A stretch of DNA of 64,000 bases. It comes from Spirochaeta thermophila DSM 6578 (lineage in GTDB: Bacteria > Spirochaetota > Spirochaetia > Winmispirales > Winmispiraceae). Shown here in pieces: positions 34,361 to 41,017 of the stretch (position 1 is the stretch's first letter; each line of letters opens with the position of its first letter). Below the pieces are notes generated by a model, which was not told the origin of the DNA, did no database searches, and was given only the letters and a program-made list of their open reading frames with translations. The stretch lies in NCBI RefSeq assembly GCF_000184345.1, contig NC_017583.1:1054001-1118000 (forward strand), written 5' to 3'. Made by a program: the position numbers and the translations under genes.

Positions 34361-35223
34361 AAGCGGTAGGTGAACGACCCTTTGATGGGTCTGTCGGTGT
34401 TGTTGAAGAAGGTGGCACGGGAAAAACCGTAGAGGACCGCTTCATCGATGTCGGAGTAGCCCGAGGAACTCACGAGGGTCACTGAGAGGAGGGTGCTCCC
34501 CCTGGTATGGGAATCCACCGAGAATTGGATGGTCACGGGGCGAAGACCCGGTCTGTGTCTGTATTCGGCGTGACCGATGTCGTAACCGGCCCGCTTGAGC
34601 GCATCCCATAGGTCAGGGCGGTCATCGAGAGGAGGTTGCTCGACGAGAGAGAAGGCCCCACCGGCCTCTTGGTAGTAGCGCAGAAAGAGGGCTTTCGAGC
34701 GAAGGTCCTTCACCATGTTCTCACCCACGAAACGGGGGAGTTGTGAGGGGAGCGGCATGTAGAGATAGATCGGCACGTAGATGCTCCTCCCCACTTTCCC
34801 TGCTGCTTCGGAGAAGCCGAGTGTATAGGTGTTCCCCTCTTCCCTCCCGGTGATCACCGCCGGCGTGGGAGACGGGGGGGTGCTCGGAGTCGTGGTAGCG
34901 GCGGGTCGGGTGGTGGGAGGAACGGGAGGTGTGGCGGGGGCGGAGGTGGGGGTCGCTGCTGGCGGTTGGGTGGGGAGTGGTGTGGGGGCGGGGGATGGTG
35001 GTGGAGGTGTCTCGAGGGGACGGGGTGTGGATGCGGGGCTCTCTTGCTGCCCCCTCGTGGTGAGGTGTACCTTCACAGGTCCCGCCACGTCGGAGAGTTC
35101 CTCGAGCCTCAGGAGTCCGGTTATCCAAAACCCAATCAGGACCAGGAGATAGATCGCCACCGTGAGTGCGAGGGAAAGCGCGGCTCTCTTCCTGTCTTCG
35201 CGGAGTCTGAGATCGGTCCTCAT
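34357..35223 (-). CDS. tonB: TonB-like energy transducer
   Basis: A 288-residue protein read on the minus strand. One N-terminal transmembrane helix (ALSLALTVAIYLLVLIGFWIT, about 15-35), a long Pro/Thr/Ala-rich periplasm-spanning linker (about 60-125) and a C-terminal domain ending SSGYSDIDEAVLYGFSRATFFNNTDRPIKGSFTYRF form the TonB layout. The C-terminal domain is longer than usual and diverges before that segment. It lies 4 nt after exbD, so it forms an exbB-exbD-tonB operon. It should energise outer-membrane receptors; none is encoded nearby. Confidence 0.85.
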   Translation of the reverse strand: MRTDLRLREDRKRAALSLALTVAIYLLVLIGFWITGLLRLEELSDVAGPVKVHLTTRGQQESPASTPRPLETPPPPSPAPTPLPTQPPAATPTSAPATPPVPPTTRPAATTTPSTPPSPTPAVITGREEGNTYTLGFSEAAGKVGRSIYVPIYLYMPLPSQLPRFVGENMVKDLRSKALFLRYYQEAGGAFSLVEQPPLDDRPDLWDALKRAGYDIGHAEYRHRPGLRPVTIQFSVDSHTRGSTLLSVTLVSSSGYSDIDEAVLYGFSRATFFNNTDRPIKGSFTYRF

Positions 35224-35227
35224 CGCC

Positions 35228-35635
35228 TTATCGTTTCATCCTGGTACGGAGACCCACGTCCTGAAACCCCTGCCGCCGGAGACCGTCGAGGAGCGATATC
35301 ACGAGCTGGTACTGGGCCTCCTTGTCGGCTTCCAGGATCACCTGGATCTCGGCATCCTGATGTTCGTCCTTCCAGGATGCGAGGAGCTTCTCCACGCCTT
35401 CAAGTGTGGTCCTCACCTCGTTCACGTAGATCTCGTCCTCCGCGATGGCGGTGATCACGAGCTCCTGTACGGTGAGTGGTTCGGCTGTCCCGGCAGTGGG
35501 GAGTTCGAGGGAGATCCCGGGAGTGGTCTTGAAGACACTGGAGACCATGAAGAAGATGACGAGCTGGAAGACTACGTCGATGAGTGGAGTGAGATCTACG
35601 TTCACCTGCGGGCTGAGCCGACGTTCCAGTCTCAT
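35228..35635 (-). CDS. exbD: Biopolymer transport protein ExbD
   Basis: A 135-residue ExbD/TolR protein. The N-terminal helix NVDLTPLIDVVFQLVIFFMVSSVFK contains the essential membrane aspartate (LIDVVFQL). The periplasmic domain ends with EADKEAQYQLVISLLDGLRRQGFQDVGLRTRMKR. It works with ExbB to power TonB. The ATG at 35633-35635 overlaps the exbB stop, which supports the three-gene operon. Confidence 0.93.
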   Translation of the reverse strand: MRLERRLSPQVNVDLTPLIDVVFQLVIFFMVSSVFKTTPGISLELPTAGTAEPLTVQELVITAIAEDEIYVNEVRTTLEGVEKLLASWKDEHQDAEIQVILEADKEAQYQLVISLLDGLRRQGFQDVGLRTRMKR

Positions 35636-36258
35636 GACGCCCCCTGCCGCTTCTTGCTCGCGTTGATCATGAGGATGAGGGAGTTGACCTGGTTTTCCAT
35701 CTTGATGAGCAGGAGATTGACCTTGGTCACCAGGTAGTTGTAGAAGATGACCGCGGGGACTGCCACCAGGATACCTGCCACCGTGGTGATGAGGGCCTCC
35801 GAGATACCCGTCGCCAGTATGCCCGGGTCGGTGACGGCGCCGAACTGACCGAGCACGCCGAAGGTCTTCATGGTACCGGTCACCGTACCCAGAAGGCCGA
35901 GGAGCGGTGCGATGTGGGCGATGGTCCCGAGGCCCGACAGGTTCTTCTCGAGGCGCGGAACCTCCTGGTTCGCCGCGTCCTTGATCACCTCCCGTTGGAT
36001 GTGCTCGGGATGGTCCCTGTGCTCGATCCCCACCTTGATGAGTACGCTGAGGGGGGAATAGTTGGTGTCACAGATGTAGAGCGCCTCATCGAAGTGTCCC
36101 TTTTCCAGGGAGGATTTTATCCTGCGGAAGAGCTTTTCCTCGTCTACCCGGATCTTCCTGAAGTAGAGGATCCGTTCTATCACGATGGCGGTGCCGATGA
36201 AGGCGAGAAGGATGATGGCCCACAGGACAGGCCCTCCCTTGATCAGTACATTGAGCAT
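35632..36258 (-). CDS. exbB: Biopolymer transport protein ExbB (MotA/TolQ/ExbB family)
   Basis: A 208-residue proton-channel protein with three transmembrane segments: an N-terminal one (GGPVLWAIILLAFIGTAIVIERILYF) and two in the C-terminal half (GLGTIAHIAPLLGLLGTVTGTMKTF and ALITTVAGILVAVPAVIFYNYLV). The MotA/TolQ signature is clear. ATG 36258 is chosen because AAAGGGGG lies just upstream; the frame stays open 11 codons further but without such a site. A promoter is visible at 36292-36320. Confidence 0.93.
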   Translation of the reverse strand: MLNVLIKGGPVLWAIILLAFIGTAIVIERILYFRKIRVDEEKLFRRIKSSLEKGHFDEALYICDTNYSPLSVLIKVGIEHRDHPEHIQREVIKDAANQEVPRLEKNLSGLGTIAHIAPLLGLLGTVTGTMKTFGVLGQFGAVTDPGILATGISEALITTVAGILVAVPAVIFYNYLVTKVNLLLIKMENQVNSLILMINASKKRQGAS

Positions 36259-36291
36259 CGGTCCCCCTTTCCCATACGATTTTTGAGACAA

Positions 36292-36320
36292 AGTATATCG
36301 CGGAGAGGACTATATGTCCA
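36292..36320 (-). promoter_or_regulatory. Sigma-70 promoter for exbB-exbD-tonB
   Basis: On the minus strand TGGACA (36315-36320), a 17-nt spacer and TATACT (36292-36297) each match consensus at five of six positions. The -35 lies in the last codons of the upstream P-loop gene, so the exb operon can be expressed independently of cimA. Confidence 0.65.
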
Positions 36321-37473
36321 TTGTCTCGCAAAAGAGGTCCCAGAAGAAGTATTCTTCGAAGAGCTCCTGGATCTTCGTCACCTTTCCGATGTCCTGGATC
36401 TGGAGCTTCGGGTTCTCGTACACGTCCTCTATCTTCTCCCGCACGGTGGCGGTGTCTAACGGCACGTAGATGGCGGGGATGTGTTCCTGCTCCAGGGTGA
36501 GGACGGTCCTGTCCTCCAGAGGTGTGGTGTCCCCGCAGGTGAGGATGAATCCTCCGATCGGTTTTCCCGCCTTTTGGTGTGCCTCCACGATGAGGGCCAC
36601 CCTGTCCGGGGAACCTGCGCCGATGAGATAGAGCGCCCGGTCCGAGAGGTAGTGGTCCGGGTGGAGGTGGTCCTTGTCCTGGGTGATGATGATGATCTTC
36701 CCGCACGGCCTGTGCCACTCCTCCCGGTTCACGTCGCCTATGGCGAGGGTACCGGGGAAGATGGTGCTGAGAAGGTGCATGGTGGGTTTGGAGAGGTCTT
36801 CCACCATGGGGAGGAATCCGAGGATCCGGATGGGCGGGGTGAAGAAGGGGAACCGCTCCTGGAGGAGTTCCTCCGTGATGTAGTGGCGCACTTGATCGAT
36901 CTTCGAGGGGATGAGCTTGTTGAAGACCACTCCCCTCACATTGACGCCCTGACACATGAAGTAGTGGAGGTCGACTTCGAGCATGTCGAGAGCCTTCCCG
37001 ATACCTCCCCCCGAGAGGAAGACGACCTCCGCGCTCAGGATCTCAGCCACGCGGGCGTTGGACAGGCCGACGATGCCCCCCACGCCGGGATGACCGGTTC
37101 CCTCCGCCACGATGATCTTCTTGTGGGAGAGGGCTTCCAGGGAGTCCAGGACTTTCCTGGTGAGTTTTTCCTCTTCTGCCTTCCTGTTGGGAGAATCGAG
37201 AAATTCCTTGGTGAACCCGCTTCCGAGTCTGACCGGGGAGACCACGCGCGGATCGAGGTCAGGGATCCCGCTGAATTCCTGGAGGATACGGGCGTCCTTG
37301 TCGATCATCGTCCCGTCCTCCAAGGGGACGAGCTCCTGTCCCACCGGCTTCATGTAGCCGAGCTCTTCGGGGGGGCATTTCTTCTGGAGGAGACCGATGA
37401 GCCCGAGCGCGGTGATCGTCTTGCCCGCGTGCTGTCTGAATCCGGTGATGTAGATGACTTTGGGTCTCTTCAT
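36310..37473 (-). CDS. BioD-like P-loop protein with DRTGG-type domain, coupled to cimA
   Basis: A 387-residue protein. The N-terminal AAA_26/dethiobiotin-synthetase-like domain has P-loop GFRQHAGKT at residues 11-19 and YMKPVGQELV, VAEGTGHPGVGGIVGLSNARVAEIL and GVNVRGVVFNKL. The C-terminal third (IIIITQDKDHLHPDHYLSDRALYLIGAGSPDRVALIVEAHQKAGKPIGGFILTCG) resembles the DRTGG domain. The arrangement matches the regulatory N-terminal part of long phosphotransacetylases, without the Pta domain. Its ATG overlaps the cimA stop, so it is translated with citramalate synthase. Substrate unknown. Confidence 0.8.
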   Translation of the reverse strand: MKRPKVIYITGFRQHAGKTITALGLIGLLQKKCPPEELGYMKPVGQELVPLEDGTMIDKDARILQEFSGIPDLDPRVVSPVRLGSGFTKEFLDSPNRKAEEEKLTRKVLDSLEALSHKKIIVAEGTGHPGVGGIVGLSNARVAEILSAEVVFLSGGGIGKALDMLEVDLHYFMCQGVNVRGVVFNKLIPSKIDQVRHYITEELLQERFPFFTPPIRILGFLPMVEDLSKPTMHLLSTIFPGTLAIGDVNREEWHRPCGKIIIITQDKDHLHPDHYLSDRALYLIGAGSPDRVALIVEAHQKAGKPIGGFILTCGDTTPLEDRTVLTLEQEHIPAIYVPLDTATVREKIEDVYENPKLQIQDIGKVTKIQELFEEYFFWDLFCETMDI

Positions 37474-39068
37474 TGCGTATTCCTTTGACTGAGGACGAAG
37501 ATGTTGTAGTAGTAGTCGTAGCTGTCCACCAGGGCCTGCCACGAGGCCTCGATGATGTTCTCATGGACGCCCACCGTGTCCCAGGTATGGCCGTTGTGGT
37601 TACGGGAGGAGATGAAGACCCGTACCCTGGCACCGGTGGCCCTCTCCGGGTTGAGGACGCGTACGCGGTAGTCGGTGAGGGAGATCTCCTCGATGAAGGG
37701 GTAGTAGGGAAGGAGGGCGTCCCTGAGTGCGGCGTCCAGGGCCTCCACCGGTCCCACCTTCACCGCAGCCCCCATCACTTCGTTGTCCTCGGCACAGAGG
37801 AAGAGCTTTCCCACGGTCTTGGAGTCGGCGGAGCCGGCCTTGAATGATTCGAGGTGATAGTTGTCGAACTCGAAGAGCGGCTTGTAGAGCCCCAATGTCT
37901 TCAGTATGAGGATCTCGAAAGATGCCTCCGCCGCCTCGTACTCGTAGCCTTCGGCCTCTTTTTCCTTGAGGAGTCGGGTGAGTTGTTCCACCTCGGGGGA
38001 GTCCTTCGTGAAGGAACCGTAACGGGAGAGTTTCTTGAGTATGGTGGATTTGCCCGCGAGCTCCGAGATGAGGATGCGTCGTTCGTTCCCCACGAGCGAG
38101 GCGTCCATGTGCTCCATGAGGTGCTCGGCCTTGAGGAGGACATCCACGTGCTGGCCGGCCTTGTGGCTGAAGGCCGCTTCTCCCACATAGGGCTGCCTCT
38201 TGTCGGGGATGATGTTCGCCTTCTCCGCTACGAACCTCGAGACCGCAGTGAGCTTGGTGAGGTGCGGCCCTGCGGTGATGGGATACCCCATCTTGTAGTG
38301 CAGGGTGGGCATGATGCTGCAGAGATTGGCATTGCCGCACCGTTCACCCCAGCCGTTTATGGTTCCCTGTACGTGGATGGCCCCTGAGAGAATGCCCATG
38401 AGGGAATTGGCCACGGCGTTCCCCGTATCGTTGTGGAAGTGGACCCCGAGCGGGGCGAGTTCCTTCTGGGGGAGGGCCCCCATGATCTCCGCGACCTCGT
38501 GGGGGAGGGTGCCGCCGTTGGTGTCGCAGACCACGAGACACTCGGCCCCGGCCTCGGTCCCTGCTCTGAGGACCTTAAGGGCGTAGTCGGGGTCGGCCTT
38601 GTACCCGTCGAAGAAGTGTTCGAGGTCGAAGAACACGATCCTCCCTTTGGAGCGCAGGTAGGAGATGGAGTCGTAGATCATCTCGAGGTTCTCCTCGAGG
38701 GATGTCTTGAGCACCTTGGTCACGTGTTCCGTCCACGCCTTACCCACCACGATGACGGCTTCGGTCTCCGCCTCCAGGAGGGCCTCGATGTGAGGGTCTC
38801 CTTCCGCCTTCCGGCCCGGCTTTCTGGTGGACCCGAAGGCCACGATCTTTGCGTGATCGAAGTGTTCATCTCGTGCCCTCCTGAAGAACTCCGCCTCCTT
38901 CTCGTTGGAGAGGGGGAACCCCCCTTCCACGTAATCGACCCCCAGTTCGTCGAGTTTGTGGGCGATCTGGATCTTGTCCTCGACAGTGTAGGTTATCTCG
39001 ATCCCCTGCATGCCGTCCCGGAGGGTGGTGTCGTAGATCACGACGAAGGGTTTCTGCTCATGGGTCAT
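37470..39068 (-). CDS. cimA: (R)-citramalate synthase
   Basis: A 532-residue enzyme of the DRE-TIM metallolyase family that condenses pyruvate and acetyl-CoA to (R)-citramalate, the threonine-independent route to isoleucine. The catalytic domain begins VVIYDTTLRDGMQGIEITYTVEDKIQIAHKLDELGVDYVEGGFP; metal ligands lie in GVHFHNDTGNAVANSLMGILSGAIHVQGTINGWGERCGNANLCS. The C-terminal LeuA-like dimer domain spans about 395-520. A GGAGGAG Shine-Dalgarno precedes ATG 39068. Upstream is a complete Ile-codon attenuator, direct support for a role in isoleucine synthesis rather than 2-isopropylmalate formation. Confidence 0.93.
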   Translation of the reverse strand: MTHEQKPFVVIYDTTLRDGMQGIEITYTVEDKIQIAHKLDELGVDYVEGGFPLSNEKEAEFFRRARDEHFDHAKIVAFGSTRKPGRKAEGDPHIEALLEAETEAVIVVGKAWTEHVTKVLKTSLEENLEMIYDSISYLRSKGRIVFFDLEHFFDGYKADPDYALKVLRAGTEAGAECLVVCDTNGGTLPHEVAEIMGALPQKELAPLGVHFHNDTGNAVANSLMGILSGAIHVQGTINGWGERCGNANLCSIMPTLHYKMGYPITAGPHLTKLTAVSRFVAEKANIIPDKRQPYVGEAAFSHKAGQHVDVLLKAEHLMEHMDASLVGNERRILISELAGKSTILKKLSRYGSFTKDSPEVEQLTRLLKEKEAEGYEYEAAEASFEILILKTLGLYKPLFEFDNYHLESFKAGSADSKTVGKLFLCAEDNEVMGAAVKVGPVEALDAALRDALLPYYPFIEEISLTDYRVRVLNPERATGARVRVFISSRNHNGHTWDTVGVHENIIEASWQALVDSYDYYYNIFVLSQRNTQ

Positions 39069-40512
39069 GGTTCACTCCTCCATAAAAAATGAGCCGTCCC
39101 CTCGACCCGAGAGGACGGCTGGCTGTGCACCCAGAGGCATCACCACCCGCCCTCAGGGCGAGCTGATAATGAGGATGATGATGCCGGTGGATGCATTTCT
39201 CCACATCATTGTAGTTCTTGTAGAGTAGGATGGAGAAAAAGTCAAGGGTGGCGTGAGGCGCGGCACTGTCAAGGAGGAGTGTTGAAATTGAGCTGGAGCC
39301 CGTAGGGGTGCGTCTCCCCACCTCTTGTATCACCTGCATGCCCACCACGTAGAGGCCTACCACCTCATCCGCATGGGCACGACTCATATACCCAGGATAC
39401 CTCCGCAGAAAGCTTCTCATGTGCCGAAACATGTTCTCCGCAAGGTTGCTCGTCCTCACCTTCTCCTTCCACTCATAGGGTAACTCCAGATAGGAGAAAA
39501 GCCGGTCCTTCCGCCACAGGAGGGAGGCCGTCATCCGGGGAGCCTTCGCCGCCCACTTCTTCACGAATGCCTCCAACGCACGTGCTGCGTCCTCCTTCCC
39601 TCCTGCCTCAAAGAGCTTCCAGTACTCCGCTCGAAAAGCTCGCCTCTCCTTCTGGAGGTCTGCGTTCTTCCCCTTCCGTTCCCCCATGTCCTGCAGGAGC
39701 TTCTGCTCAAGCGTACCCTGCAGGTGCCACAGACACACCTGCTTCTTCGCCTCAGGATACACCGTCTCCACCGCCTGCCGGATCCCCTCAGCCTCATCGG
39801 CCACCACCAGCTCCACCTCATGAAGCCCTCGCTCATAGAGCCTGGTAAGGAGTCGCTCGTAGCTCGCCTGGTCCTCCTGCTCCGCAACGACCCAGTCGAG
39901 GAGCTCATGAGATCCGTCCTCCTTCACCCCCACGGCACTCAGGACAACCAGCTTCTTCTGACCCCTCCCACGCCTCTTTGCCCACACTCCATCCAGCACA
40001 AGGGCCTTCACTCCTCTAAGGGACCTCCTCCGCCACTGCTCCTTCTCCTCACGAAGACGCTTTATGAGCCGCAGGAGTGTCTGCGGGTGAGCCTCGCCTA
40101 TCCCCAGCTCCCGTAACAGGATGGCATATCTCCGCGCGCTCATCCCTCCCACATACCCGAGAAGGAGCTGCTCGGCGAGGGCCACGAGCCTCTGCTCATA
40201 GGCGACCAGCTTCACCTCCTTCCCCCCGCCGGTGCGGATGCGGGGCACGCGTACATCCTCGATCGGCCCCCAGGGGGTCTGCACGGTCTTCCATTTCCTG
40301 TAGCCGTACCGGTAGTACGGTGCCTTCTCAGCCTCCCCTCGTGCATATCGTGGTCGTCCTACTGCCTCCTCTCTCAGCGTCTCAAGGAGGTGTTCCAGGT
40401 ACGTCTTGTAGGTGTGGCGCACCTCCTCCCGTAGCTGGTCTTCCACTTGTTTCATCAGATCAGAGAGGGTATACTGTGTCTCAATCAGTGTGCGTGTGTT
40501 ACCACGCTTCAT
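39058..40512 (-). CDS. IS256-family transposase, reading through its own element end
   Basis: A 484-codon frame whose first 405 or so residues are an IS256-type (Transposase_mut) DDE transposase: YYRYGYRKWKTVQTPWGPIEDVRVPRIRTGGG, LVLDGVWAKRRGRGQKKLVVLSAVGV (first Asp), VVADEAEGIRQAVETVYPEAKKQVCLWHLQGT (second Asp) and SNLAENMFRHMRSFLRRYPGY (Glu). A strong AAGGAGGAG precedes the ATG. No stop occurs inside the element: the frame crosses the left inverted repeat, the cimA promoter and leader, and ends in the cimA 5' end. The last 66 residues are therefore chromosomal read-through, not transposase. Catalytic residues look intact. Confidence 0.85.
   Translation of the reverse strand: MKRGNTRTLIETQYTLSDLMKQVEDQLREEVRHTYKTYLEHLLETLREEAVGRPRYARGEAEKAPYYRYGYRKWKTVQTPWGPIEDVRVPRIRTGGGKEVKLVAYEQRLVALAEQLLLGYVGGMSARRYAILLRELGIGEAHPQTLLRLIKRLREEKEQWRRRSLRGVKALVLDGVWAKRRGRGQKKLVVLSAVGVKEDGSHELLDWVVAEQEDQASYERLLTRLYERGLHEVELVVADEAEGIRQAVETVYPEAKKQVCLWHLQGTLEQKLLQDMGERKGKNADLQKERRAFRAEYWKLFEAGGKEDAARALEAFVKKWAAKAPRMTASLLWRKDRLFSYLELPYEWKEKVRTSNLAENMFRHMRSFLRRYPGYMSRAHADEVVGLYVVGMQVIQEVGRRTPTGSSSISTLLLDSAAPHATLDFFSILLYKNYNDVEKCIHRHHHPHYQLALRAGGDASGCTASRPLGSRGRLIFYGGVNHDP
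39083..39120 (-). terminator. Intrinsic terminator of the cimA attenuator
   Basis: On the minus strand positions 39120 to 39092 fold into a 13-bp stem (one G-U pair) with a 3-nt loop; the arms begin AGCCGTCCTCTCG and end CGAGGGGACGGCT. A CAT and six T residues follow (39089-39084). It ends about 15 nt before the cimA start, between the leader peptide and the cimA ribosome-binding site, so it should control read-through into cimA. Confidence 0.9.
39111..39185 (-). promoter_or_regulatory. Alternative RNA stems of the cimA attenuator
   Basis: Three competing pairings are visible on the minus-strand transcript. GGCATCA (39185-39179, over the first Ile codons) can pair with TGATGCC (39142-39136). 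CGCCC and GGGCG flank the leader stop codon as a small hairpin (39160-39148). GAGGGCGG (39154-39147) can pair with CCGTCCTC (39118-39111), which is the 5' arm of the terminator. The last pairing is a natural antiterminator, available when a ribosome stalls on the Ile codons. Confidence 0.8.
39153..39209 (-). CDS. cimA leader peptide (Ile/Leu attenuator peptide)
   Basis: An 18-codon reading frame, MMWRNASTGIIILIISSP, upstream of cimA and in a different frame from the transposase that reads across it. Six consecutive codons are Ile-Ile-Ile-Leu-Ile-Ile (39182-39165), the pattern of ilv-type leader peptides. The TGA stop (39155-39153) sits in the loop of a GC hairpin. ATG 39206 is an alternative start. 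There is no Shine-Dalgarno; the -10 box ends 7 nt before the ATG, so the mRNA is probably leaderless. Ribosome stalling when charged tRNA-Ile is scarce would favour the antiterminator. Confidence 0.85.
   Translation of the reverse strand: MMWRNASTGIIILIISSP
39217..39245 (-). promoter_or_regulatory. Promoter of the cimA leader
   Basis: On the minus strand TTGACT (39245-39240), a 17-nt spacer and TACAAG (39222-39217). The predicted start falls at about 39210, one base from the leader ATG. The left end of the IS256-type element lies only 13 bp upstream of the -35 box. Confidence 0.7.
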
Positions 40513-40604
40513 GGGGTATCTCCTCCTTGAAAAAAGGATTAGTGTGGTGGGAGATACCCCTTATCTTTTTTCCCCGCCTTTTTCAACACTCGATGTTACA
40601 GTCC
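39259..40604 (-). mobile_element. IS256-family insertion sequence
   Basis: About 1346 bp. Imperfect terminal inverted repeats share ACTGT and GAGTGTTGAAA with a 1-nt spacing difference (39265-39287 and the complement near 40580-40602). CGTGAGG occurs on both sides (39252-39258 and 40605-40611), a candidate 7-bp target duplication; IS256 elements usually make 8-9 bp, so the exact ends are uncertain by a few bases. It carries one transposase gene, oriented toward cimA. Confidence 0.75.
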
Positions 40605-40611
40605 CGTGAGG

Positions 40612-40970
40612 AGGGATGTTGAGGTTCTCTGGATGGGTAGGGGGTTGTCTTCCACGCGTCGAAGGTACCGTGTGATAGCCGATGTGGAGGGGGCTTCGGT
40701 CTCGACTGGAGGGGAGGGTGAAGCTATAGCTTGAGGATGCTGAGCCTCTGGAGGCAAGGATAAGGGGGAGGTGGTGTTCGGTATCCTCAGGTTGGTCTCG
40801 GTGGGGCTCTCACATATGGTAGCTTCGTATGTTCCGGGAGAGAGGGAGTGGAGCCTGGTGTGAGGTGAAGCGACGTGACGGGTATGCATGTTTTTTCATA
40901 GCGGGAGGGGAAAAATTTGACAGGACCAGGGTGAGGGAGCTAGAATGTGGAAAGAGGTCATAACGTGTAC
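40612..40970. other. Intergenic segment between the two insertion sequences
   Basis: About 360 bp without a convincing gene. A 97-codon minus-strand frame (40596-40889) is Pro/Ser/Thr-rich, has no ribosome-binding site, and takes its stop from the IS256 end; it is not called. A forward promoter is present at 40917-40946. Otherwise nothing recognisable is seen. Confidence 0.6.
40917..40946 (+). promoter_or_regulatory. Strong forward sigma-70 promoter, now separated from its target
   Basis: TTGACA (40917-40922, perfect), 18 nt, TAGAAT (40941-40946, five of six). It points toward tRNA-Val, but the second insertion sequence starts 24 bp downstream. Before that insertion it would have lain about 80 bp upstream of the tRNA promoter. 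Confidence 0.6.
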
Positions 40971-41017
40971 TGCGCCCATTAAGTCAAGACAAAAAGGGTA
41001 GGAGCCTTTTGCGCTGT
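40965..41017 (+). repeat. Left terminal inverted repeat of the second insertion sequence
   Basis: A 53-bp segment matching the reverse complement of 42762-42814 at 51 of 53 positions. The outer 6 bp (GTGTAC) appear to be target sequence, so the element proper begins at TGCGCCC (40971). Confidence 0.88.

Noticed and set aside
34829-35152. Gly/Val-rich plus-strand frame inside tonB
   Set aside because: It is the complement of the proline-rich linker of the TonB-like protein and has no independent support.
39058-39258. Last 66 residues of the IS256-type transposase as a functional domain
   Set aside because: This part lies outside the inverted repeat and is made from the cimA promoter, leader and terminator read in another frame.
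40596-40889. 97-codon minus-strand frame next to the IS256-type element
   Set aside because: Pro/Ser/Thr-rich, no ribosome-binding site, no family resemblance, and its stop comes from the element end. That it would run in frame with the cimA leader in the uninserted sequence looks like chance.
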